Below are positions 46,554 to 52,651 of a stretch of 52,651 bases of DNA, piece by piece; position 1 is the first letter of the stretch, and each line of letters begins with the position of its first letter. Source of the stretch: Acidobacteriota bacterium (GTDB lineage Bacteria; Acidobacteriota; Blastocatellia; Pyrinomonadales; Pyrinomonadaceae); contig JAIVJI010000070.1 in NCBI GenBank assembly GCA_020200135.1, positions 1 to 52,651 of the forward strand, given 5' to 3'. The notes under the pieces were generated by a model, which made no database searches, was not told the DNA's origin, and worked only from the letters and a program-made list of their open reading frames with translations. A program made the translations under genes and the position numbers.

Positions 46554-47549
46554 CTACTGCTGACCCTTGTCGTGCGTGTCGGCGCCGATGGCGACGACGG
46601 CGCTCGCCCCGGCGTTGCCGGCGAAGCGGTTGTTGCCGTACGAGTTCACCGTCCCCACCGTGCCGTTCGCGGTGTTGAAGACCACGTCGGAGTTGGCGAC
46701 CCGCACGGTGCCGCCGGCGTCCTGCCGGATGCCCGTGGCGTTGCTGGCGATGCGGCTGTTGGTGACGTGCATCTCGGCCGCGCCGTTGGGGCCTTCGACC
46801 CCGAGGCCGTGGTTGGTGTTGTTCGAGATGAGCGAGTTGCTCACGAGCATCCGCACGCCGCTGCTGGCGACGACGCCGAAGGCGCAGTTGTGGACGCGGA
46901 CGTTGTCGAGCGTGGCGTCGATGCGGGTCGCGCCGCTCGCCGGGATGACGACGATGCCGGTGCCGGCCATGTTCCTGACCGTCGTGCCCGTCACGACCAG
47001 GCGGCCGCCGCCGCTGCGGACGTCCTCGATGCCGCGGCCGGGGTTGCCGAGCGAGCCGTCGATGACGCAGTCCTCGACGAAGACCTCGCTGCCGGCCGCG
47101 GCCGCGGCGCCGGTGATGCGGATGCCGCGGAGGCCGAAGTTGGCCGCGGTGGCGCCGCCCGAGCCGTTGATGTTGAGGTTGCGCAGACGCACCGTCTTCT
47201 GCGTCTCGCCCACCGCGGCGAAGTTGTCGAAGTTGATCGTCACGCCGGTGGTGAGGGAGTGGAGGATGGAGCCGTAGCCCGCCCCCTGCGTGCCCTCGAT
47301 GGTGAGCGACTTGGTGATGGAGATTGCTCCGTAGCCGCCGGGGTCGAGCGTGCTGATCTCGCCGTGGGCCGCAGTCTTCGACTGGGCGCCGGCGTAGGTC
47401 TTACAGGGGGCGGTGCGGCTGCACGGGTTGATGTCGTCGCCGACGCCGGAGACCCACGTGCGGGTGGCCTGCGCCTGCGCGGCGGCGGAGAGGACGAAGA
47501 AGAAGACGGCGAAGGTCAGGGCCTTGATGGTGGCGGAAAGGGTTTTCAT
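46554..47549 (-). CDS. Secreted right-handed parallel beta-helix protein
   Basis: A 331-residue exported protein with a signal peptide (SAAAQAQA near 28). Conserved start TRTWVSGVGDDINPCSRTAP CKTYAGA is common in secreted pectate-lyase-like beta-helix proteins. From about residue 70 onward short repeats of the form VFVEDCVIDGS, VRVHNCAFGVV, LVSNSLISNNTNHGLGV, MHVTNSRIASNATGIR make the coils. No lyase catalytic residues can be named. Such proteins bind or cut polysaccharides or serve as surface scaffolds. ATG at 47549 has AAGGAG 7 bases ahead. Confidence 0.85.
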   Translation of the reverse strand: MKTLSATIKALTFAVFFFVLSAAAQAQATRTWVSGVGDDINPCSRTAPCKTYAGAQSKTAAHGEISTLDPGGYGAISITKSLTIEGTQGAGYGSILHSLTTGVTINFDNFAAVGETQKTVRLRNLNINGSGGATAANFGLRGIRITGAAAAAGSEVFVEDCVIDGSLGNPGRGIEDVRSGGGRLVVTGTTVRNMAGTGIVVIPASGATRIDATLDNVRVHNCAFGVVASSGVRMLVSNSLISNNTNHGLGVEGPNGAAEMHVTNSRIASNATGIRQDAGGTVRVANSDVVFNTANGTVGTVNSYGNNRFAGNAGASAVVAIGADTHDKGQQ

Positions 47550-47686
47550 AAAAGTTCTCCTTACAGTCTCAACTGGTGGCGTGGGGCGACGCCCGGGGAC
47601 GTGCCACTTCCGTCGAGGGCGGGGCCGGTCGCGCGCGTGGCCGCCGGACGAGTCCGCCCCTGATGCGTGTTCGGGCGCGCCCGGCC

Positions 47687-48358
47687 TTACGGCCGGACGA
47701 GGATGTCGCCGGCGCCGTCCGCCGCATCGACGAAGACGAAGGCCGAGAGCAGGAAGGTGTCGGTGTCTATCCTGTTTGACCCCGGCATGGCGACGGGCAC
47801 GTCGTCCTCGCGCTCCGCGTCGGTCGCCGCCCAGCGCAGGCCGACGCCGGGGTCGTTCTCCCACTCGGCGTCGGAGACCTCCCAGGTGCCAGCCGGCCTG
47901 TAGACGCCCCAGGTGAGCCGGTCGGGCTCGCGCGAGTTGTCGCCGTTGTCCTCGACCGTGAGCAGCACGCGCTGGCCGATGAGGTCGCGGACGCTCGAGT
48001 CGCGTACGTCGCCGCTCATCACCGCCTGGTTGCCGACGACCGTCAGGCCGTCGAAGCTGGCGCTGATGTAGAACCCCCTGTGCGTCTCCTCGGGCGAGCC
48101 GTCGCCGTCGGCGTCCTGGTAGGTCAGGGGGGACTCGTCGCTCAGGAAGAGCGACCCCGCGGCGCCGCCGCCCGCGAGCGTCTGGGCGTCGAACTCCACG
48201 TACTTCGCGTAACCGTCACCCAGCGAGAACCGGTAGCTGCCGCGTGCCGACTGCTCGCCCTCGCGTGCGCCGGCCGCACGGGGCGCGGCGAGAGCCAGCA
48301 GCGGCAGAGCCAGGACCGAGGCGAGCGCCGCGCGCTTCATTACTGCCATGCGCTTCAT
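47687..48358 (-). CDS. Secreted protein with acidic repeats, unknown function
   Basis: A 223-residue exported protein. The signal peptide is MKRMAVMKRAALASVLALPL to AAGAREG. The mature protein is beta-rich with an Asp-rich loop (TYQDADGDGSPEETHRG) that may bind calcium, and a second acidic stretch (DNGDNSREPD). The C-terminus FVFVDAADGAGDILVRP shows no sorting signal. AAGGAG lies 8 bases before ATG 48358. It is one of a tandem set of exported genes; function not assigned. The gap 48359-48536 holds nothing I recognise. Confidence 0.7.
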   Translation of the reverse strand: MKRMAVMKRAALASVLALPLLALAAPRAAGAREGEQSARGSYRFSLGDGYAKYVEFDAQTLAGGGAAGSLFLSDESPLTYQDADGDGSPEETHRGFYISASFDGLTVVGNQAVMSGDVRDSSVRDLIGQRVLLTVEDNGDNSREPDRLTWGVYRPAGTWEVSDAEWENDPGVGLRWAATDAEREDDVPVAMPGSNRIDTDTFLLSAFVFVDAADGAGDILVRP

Positions 48359-48536
48359 TGAAGGTACTCCTTTGCGTCGAATTAAAACTTTAGCCGCCGC
48401 GTCGAAGGTCGGCGCGTGCCACTGGAAGAGGTGCACGGGCCCGCCGCTCGGCAGGCTTTTGGGGGAGGGCGCCAGCAGCTTCTCCGGCGTCGCGCTCCGC
48501 CCGCCGGTAGCGCGAACGCGACGGTCGTCCGAGTTT

Positions 48537-49064
48537 TCAGCTCGCGTAGTCGACCGCGACCACGGGGCTGCCGTAGATGCCGAACTTGACGTTGACGGTC
48601 GCGCCGGGCGAGAACTTCGGGCGCGTGGCGTCGGAGACGGCGCAGTGCGTCTCGGCGCGGAAGGCGGGGCGCCCCGTGGGGAGCACTTCGAGCCCGAACC
48701 GCAGCATCGAGGCGCCGTCGCCGATGCGGATGCCGGTGTCCCTCAGGTTGAGGATGCGCGCGGGCGCGCCCTCCCCCGCCCGGCGGAGCTTGTCGAAAGA
48801 GACCTCGCGGCAGAGCAGTTCGTCCCGCGCGCGGCGGGCGACGGTGCCGAGCGGGGCCGCGCCAATCACGTCGAAAGACTCGGCCACGCCGACGAACGGC
48901 CTGACGCTCGGCGCGGGCTCGCCGGCCGCGTGCCGTTCGCGCCCGCGCGCCCACGACTGAAGCAGCCGCGCAAGGATGTAGGCGGCGGCCGCCACGAACG
49001 GGGCCGCGGCGAGCAGCGGCAGGGCGACGGCGAGTACGGATAAGAAGCCTGAGTAAGTAAGCAT
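48537..49064 (-). CDS. Membrane-anchored protein of unknown function
   Basis: A 175-residue protein with one N-terminal membrane helix (SVLAVALPLLAAAPFVAAAA) followed by RLLQSWARGRERH and a soluble domain with VARRARDELLCREVSFDKLR and ILNLRDTGIRIGDGASMLRF, then FSPGATVNVKFGIYGSPVVA. The pattern recalls immunoglobulin-like or PilZ-like beta domains, but I do not recognise it. ATG at 49064 follows AAGGTCAAGG. About 95-127 bases upstream lie three 11-bp direct repeats, so it may be controlled by the large regulator encoded next door. Confidence 0.65.
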   Translation of the reverse strand: MLTYSGFLSVLAVALPLLAAAPFVAAAAYILARLLQSWARGRERHAAGEPAPSVRPFVGVAESFDVIGAAPLGTVARRARDELLCREVSFDKLRRAGEGAPARILNLRDTGIRIGDGASMLRFGLEVLPTGRPAFRAETHCAVSDATRPKFSPGATVNVKFGIYGSPVVAVDYAS

Positions 49065-49158
49065 GGCCTTGACCTTCGTCGGTGTCGGAAACGTTTCGTC
49101 GTAATTAGAACTGGCAGACGCCACGCACTCTACGCGAAGCGCCCGCAGCGGTCATGAT

Positions 49159-49191
49159 GGTTTGGTGAGGGTTTGGTAAAGGTTAGGTAAG
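49159..49191 (-). promoter_or_regulatory. Three 11-bp direct repeats, putative regulator binding site
   Basis: On the plus strand GGTTTGGTGAG, GGTTTGGTAAA and GGTTAGGTAAG follow each other without gap, one helical turn each. They lie upstream of the gene starting at 49064 and beside an OmpR/CadC-type winged-helix regulator; proteins of that class bind direct repeats of this period. Confidence 0.55.
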
Positions 49192-49197
49192 GGCGGA

Positions 49198-49281
49198 AAA
49201 AGGCCGTAAACCGTAAACCGTGAACCGTGACAAGAGAGGGTCTTCTTGTCACGGTTCACGGTTTACGGTTTACGGCCTTTT
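49198..49281. repeat. Perfect 38-bp inverted repeat built of CCGTAAA/CCGTGAA words
   Basis: Arms 49198-49235 and 49244-49281 are perfect complements around an 8-base loop. The words CCGTAAA, CCGTAAA, CCGTGAA, CCGTGAC are tandem heptamers. Terminal A and T tracts make it a likely terminator for the regulator gene. Confidence 0.95.
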
Positions 49282-52266
49282 GCCTTCAGCGAAGCTGCCG
49301 GGCGCGGGACATCTCCTCGCGGCGGCGGGTGTCTTCGGGCGGGAGCTGGTCGCGTATCTCGCGGAGGAGTTCTTCGGAGCGTCTTTGCGCGGCGCGCGAG
49401 CCTTCGAGAGCGCTTCGCGAAAGTCCTCGCGCGCCACCGCCACGCGCGCCTGATCGACGAGGATGCGGAACTCGTCGTCGCGGTCGCCGATGTTTCGGAT
49501 CATGTCGAGCGCGCGCCCGAGCGCCGCCTCGGCCTCTGCCAAGCGCCCCGCCTCGCAGTGCGCGCGCCCGAGGAGCCACAGGGTCTCCGCCTCGCAGTGC
49601 GCGTCGCCGTTCGTCTTCAGACTTTCGAGCGTGCGGCGCAGGTGGCCGATGCCCTCCTCGTAGAGACCCTGCGCGATGCGCGCCTGGCCCAGCCCCATGT
49701 AGGTCTTGGCCTCGCCGAAGAGGTTGCCGATGGCCTGAAAGTCTTTCTGCGCGCGCTGCGCGAGCGCGACCGCCGACTCGTACTGCCCGCGGCTCAGGTC
49801 GGCCCAGTGGAGGCGGCGCAAGACCTGCGCGCGCAGCCGCACGTTGCCGCAGCGCGCGTGGTAGTCGAGGCACTTCTTCATCAGCTCGACGCCCTCGTCG
49901 TAGCGCCCCTGGAGCGAGCGCGCCCAGCCGAGCATCCCGGCCGCGTCGGCCGCCGTCTCCTCGTCAACCCCCTCCTCGTCCAGGACGGCCTGGATGAGCT
50001 GCCCCGCCTGCTCGTAGTCGCCCATGCTCGCGCGTATGCGGCCGAGCTGCACGACGGCGAGGCGCGCGCGCTGTGCGTCGCCCAGACGGCGGTAGATTTC
50101 GAGCGCGCGCTCGACCGAGGCGTGCGCCTCGCGGTACTGGCTGAGCGCCGAGTGGACGAGCCCGTCCTGGAACATCACGTCCGCCTCGGCCGACTCGTCG
50201 CCGAGCGTGCGCGCGAGGTGGAGCGCCTCGGGGAGCACGGGCTCCAGCTCCCTGTTGCGCCCGACCGCGTGCAGGCTCTCGCACAGCGCGAGGAGCAGCG
50301 AGAGTTTTTCCGAGAGCGGGAGCGCGGCCGGCTCGCCGCAGGAAGAGTCGGCCGCGTCGAGCGGCCTGAAAAAGTTAGCCGTGTTGTCGCCTTCGGCGTA
50401 GGTCGCCTCGCGCCGGAATTCGAGCCGGGCGGCGGCGCGACGCGCGCGCTCGGCGCACGAGACGGCCTCGGCCCAGTGCCAGCGCGCGCTCGCCGCCGCC
50501 CACGCGCGCATCGCCCAGCGGAAGGCGCGCCGCGCGTCGCCCGCCGCCTCGTAGTGCGCGCTCAAAGCCTCCGCCAGTCGCTCGTGCTGGCGGGCGTGCA
50601 CCTCCTCGATGGCCGAGGCGGCGAGCAGGTGCAGGCGCCGGCGCCGGCGCGGCGGCAGACTCTCGTACAGCACGCGGCGGAGGATGGTGTGGTAGAAGCG
50701 GTAGTCTTCGCCGAGCGAGAGGCCGCGCTCCGCGAGCACGCCCAGTTGCAGACCTTCGCGCAAACTCTCGTCGAGTTCGTCCTCGCCGCGCCCGGACATG
50801 CGCGCCAAGGTCTCGACGCGGAACTCGTCGCCGATGACCGCCGCGTGTTCGAGCAGCTCGCGCAAGGTGGCGGGCGTCCGTTCGAGCTTCCCCAGAGCGG
50901 CCATCACGAGCGAGTCGGGCAGCGGCACGTTCTCGATGCCGTTCCACTGCCAGCGGCTCTGGTCCTGCCCGCCGCCCGCGGCGCTGATGGCGCCCTCGGC
51001 GACGAGCAGACGCAGCGTCTCGACGAGGAAGTAGGGGTTGCCGCCCGTGACGCGGAAGACGGTCGAGGTGTCCGTCTGCGGGATGAGCGGCGCGCGGAAG
51101 GCTCCGCCGAAGGCCTCCTCGACCGCCTCGCGGCACGCGTCCTCGCCGAGCGGCGGGAGGCGGAGCGAGATGAAGCTGCGGTAGCCGGCCTGCCGCTTGA
51201 GCCACTGCGCGAGCTTGTGGCGCGGGTCGGTGGCCTCCTCTGCGCGCGCGAGCAGGACGAGCAGCAGCGGCTCCGAGGCGCGCACGCGCATCAGGTAGCC
51301 GAGGCAGTCGAGGCTCACCTCGTCGGCCCACTGCAAGTCGTCTAAGACCATCACGAGCGGGCGCTCGCGGCTGAGGCGCAGGAAGGCGCGACCCAAAGGC
51401 GCGACGATGCGGAAGTGGTCGCCCGAGCCGACGCGCGCCGGCGTCGCGTTCGACTCGTCCGCGCCGAACAGCTCGTCGGGAAGCTGTTCGCCGCAGCGCG
51501 ACGCGACCGCCTCGCGCAGCTCGCGGGCGGAGTGCGCGCGCGAGGCGCCACCTTCGGCGCGGCGCTCGGGCGAGAGCGCGGCGCTCAGCAGGTCGATGAA
51601 GGTCTCGTAGGGGGCGAGGCGGCTCCCCTCGTAGTCGAAGAAGCGCGCGTAGATGAAGGCGGCGCCCCGCGAGCGCGCCCAGCGGCCGAAGTGTCTGGCG
51701 AGCTGCGTCTTGCCGATGCCGGGCTCGCCGCGGACGACGACCGGCTGCCCGCTCCCGCCGAGCACGCGCCCGTACTCGACGCGCAGCAGCGACAATTCCT
51801 TCTCGCGCCCGACGAGCAGGTCGTAGTTCGGCGCCGCCTCGGCGCGCGGCTCGGCGCGCTCGACGGCCGCCCCGCCGTCCGCGTCGGCGGTCTTCGCCGT
51901 CTCGATTGGGGCGACGGCGTCAGCGGCGGCTTCGGCCTCGCCCGACTCGACGGTGACGGGCGCGATGAACTGGTAGCCGCGCGCGTGGAAGGTGCGTATG
52001 TAGCGCGGCGCGTCGGCCGAGTCGCCGAGCGCGCGACGCACCTGCGAGACGGCCTGCTTGAGCACGGCGTCGGTCGTGAAGACGTCGGCCCAGACCTGGT
52101 CGAGCAGCTCCTCCTTCGGCACCACGCGCCCTCGGCGGCGGATGAGGTAGACCAGCACCTTGACGGCGCGCGGCTCCAGCGGCACGGGCACGCCTTCGCG
52201 GTAGAGCAGGCCGACCGCCGTGTTCAGGCTATAAGGTTGGAAGCGGAACGTCTCGTTGGGCATCAT
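49270..52266 (-). CDS. Large wHTH-ATPase-TPR transcriptional regulator, probable C-terminal frameshift
   Basis: A 998-residue regulator. Residues 1-105 are an OmpR/CadC-type winged helix (LEPRAVKVLVYLIRRRGRVV; AVSQVRRALGDSA; YIRTFHARGYQFIAPV). An STAND/AAA_16-like ATPase starts near 150 (LVGREKELSLL; Walker A GEPGIGKTQ 180-188; VMVLDDLQWAD Walker B). From about 600 on, TPRs fill the rest. Homology in the last TPR leaves this frame near a GAGAG tract at 49405-49411; the other frame continues as EGSRAAQRRSEELLREIRDQ and stops at 49286, just outside the palindrome, whereas the present frame stops inside it. So a one- or two-base error or mutation is likely. ATG at 52266 (MMPNETFRF). Confidence 0.88.
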   Translation of the reverse strand: MMPNETFRFQPYSLNTAVGLLYREGVPVPLEPRAVKVLVYLIRRRGRVVPKEELLDQVWADVFTTDAVLKQAVSQVRRALGDSADAPRYIRTFHARGYQFIAPVTVESGEAEAAADAVAPIETAKTADADGGAAVERAEPRAEAAPNYDLLVGREKELSLLRVEYGRVLGGSGQPVVVRGEPGIGKTQLARHFGRWARSRGAAFIYARFFDYEGSRLAPYETFIDLLSAALSPERRAEGGASRAHSARELREAVASRCGEQLPDELFGADESNATPARVGSGDHFRIVAPLGRAFLRLSRERPLVMVLDDLQWADEVSLDCLGYLMRVRASEPLLLVLLARAEEATDPRHKLAQWLKRQAGYRSFISLRLPPLGEDACREAVEEAFGGAFRAPLIPQTDTSTVFRVTGGNPYFLVETLRLLVAEGAISAAGGGQDQSRWQWNGIENVPLPDSLVMAALGKLERTPATLRELLEHAAVIGDEFRVETLARMSGRGEDELDESLREGLQLGVLAERGLSLGEDYRFYHTILRRVLYESLPPRRRRRLHLLAASAIEEVHARQHERLAEALSAHYEAAGDARRAFRWAMRAWAAASARWHWAEAVSCAERARRAAARLEFRREATYAEGDNTANFFRPLDAADSSCGEPAALPLSEKLSLLLALCESLHAVGRNRELEPVLPEALHLARTLGDESAEADVMFQDGLVHSALSQYREAHASVERALEIYRRLGDAQRARLAVVQLGRIRASMGDYEQAGQLIQAVLDEEGVDEETAADAAGMLGWARSLQGRYDEGVELMKKCLDYHARCGNVRLRAQVLRRLHWADLSRGQYESAVALAQRAQKDFQAIGNLFGEAKTYMGLGQARIAQGLYEEGIGHLRRTLESLKTNGDAHCEAETLWLLGRAHCEAGRLAEAEAALGRALDMIRNIGDRDDEFRILVDQARVAVAREDFREALSKARAPRKDAPKNSSARYATSSRPKTPAAARRCPAPGSFAEGKRP

Positions 52267-52526
52267 CGTCCGACGACGCGCGGCAGCATTGACCGAGACC
52301 GGCGACAGAGAAACCGGCGACGAGTTTATAACACCGGCCGCCGCCGAGCCACGTAATTCCAGTGGGCCGAGGCCGGCGGCGAACGACGGCGGCGGATTTC
52401 GCGCGACGCGTCCGACGTTTTTTTCGTGCTATCGTGGGGGTGGGGCGCGCATCTAATGTGCCGCCAGAGCGCGTCGCGGCCCAAGCGTCTCGGCGGCGGG
52501 CGAGTTTGAAAGAGGAGGAGTTGCCG

Positions 52527-52651
52527 ATGGCGTTGAGCAAGAGCGTGGCCGAACGCGGGACGGAAGTGTTGCCGGCGGGGCAGCGCCCGCGCGCCGACGT
52601 CGAGCGCGGCCTCGACCAGCTGAGCCGCATGATGGACGGGCTGTTCCGCAT
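52527..52651 (+). CDS. Start of a gene cut by the window edge
   Basis: ATG at 52527 follows a strong AAGAGGAGGAG (52510-52520). The 41 visible codons (MALSKSVAERGTEVLPAGQR to DGLFR) are open to the edge and helix-forming, with no recognisable domain. The 260 bases between this and the regulator start (52267-52526) carry a TATAAA-like minus-strand box near 52326-52331 and a run of seven T near 52418; no gene is seen there. Confidence 0.6.
   Translation, partial: MALSKSVAERGTEVLPAGQRPRADVERGLDQLSRMMDGLFR

Noticed and set aside
49286..49873. Separate 195-codon minus-strand gene
   Set aside because: Only its last 40 codons look real, as the continuation of the large regulator; the rest is an off-frame shadow of TPRs.

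Overview
The window is a GC-rich (about 70% by eye) bacterial chromosome segment with closely spaced genes, start codons that are often GTG or TTG, and readable sigma-70-type promoters (TTGNNN / TATAAT). The gene content fits an Acidobacteriota-like aerobe: paired M16 peptidases, many secreted TPR, HEAT and IPT proteins, a large CadC-type wHTH-ATPase-TPR regulator, ECF sigma/anti-sigma pairs, and a membrane pyrophosphatase. The phylum is inferred from gene style; there is no rRNA marker here.

Layout. 0.2-0.8 kb: tRNA-Glu(CUC) with its promoter, followed 22 nt later by an HNH nuclease gene of lower GC. 0.9-5.9 kb: AAA+ ATPase, then an acyl-CoA dehydrogenase / TPR / HicB-like / fused branched-chain 2-oxoacid dehydrogenase E1 cluster in which two enzymes lack internal segments. 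6.2-12.2 kb: secreted proteins, a trypsin-TPR protease, an active/inactive M16 pair, and a solute-binding-protein remnant. 12.2-12.7 kb: a rhodanese lipoprotein whose reading frame requires readthrough of one UGA, with a SECIS-like hairpin behind it. 12.9-19.8 kb: amino-acid permease, SH3 protein, saccharopine dehydrogenase-like enzyme, ABA4-like and 7-TM membrane pair, CstA. 20-23.4 kb: structured leader with a terminator-like hairpin, K+-independent H+-pyrophosphatase, short BioY. 23.5-27.2 kb: secreted IPT protein and a gluzincin-TPR protein. 27.3-31.6 kb: two ECF sigma/anti-sigma pairs around class I aldolase fbaB. 31.7-35 kb: small protein, MBL hydrolase, AmrS radical SAM enzyme, tandem NTF2-like lipoprotein. 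35-40.3 kb (minus strand): a SufR-like regulator, ApbC, A-type carrier, ferredoxin, then two sugar-lipid glycosyltransferases. 40.4-45.8 kb: methyltransferase, HEAT-cyclophilin fusion, catalytically dead M1-like protein, small STAS-like protein. 45.8-52.3 kb (minus strand): four exported or membrane-anchored proteins and a 990-residue regulator, with three 11-bp direct repeats between regulator and neighbour. The start of one more gene lies at the right edge.

Two themes cut across the window. First, intergenic spaces repeatedly carry long, near-perfect inverted repeats whose arms are built from short repeated words; one family (GTAGTCA words) has a common inner terminator. Second, several conserved genes lack segments (acyl-CoA dehydrogenase, E1 beta, BioY, a solute-binding protein), which is either real decay or a deletion-prone assembly. 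The most promising leads are the putative selenocysteine rhodanese, the pyrophosphatase leader RNA, the tRNA-linked HNH gene, and the 11-bp direct repeats beside the large regulator. No CRISPR array, rRNA, transposase or phage gene was seen.
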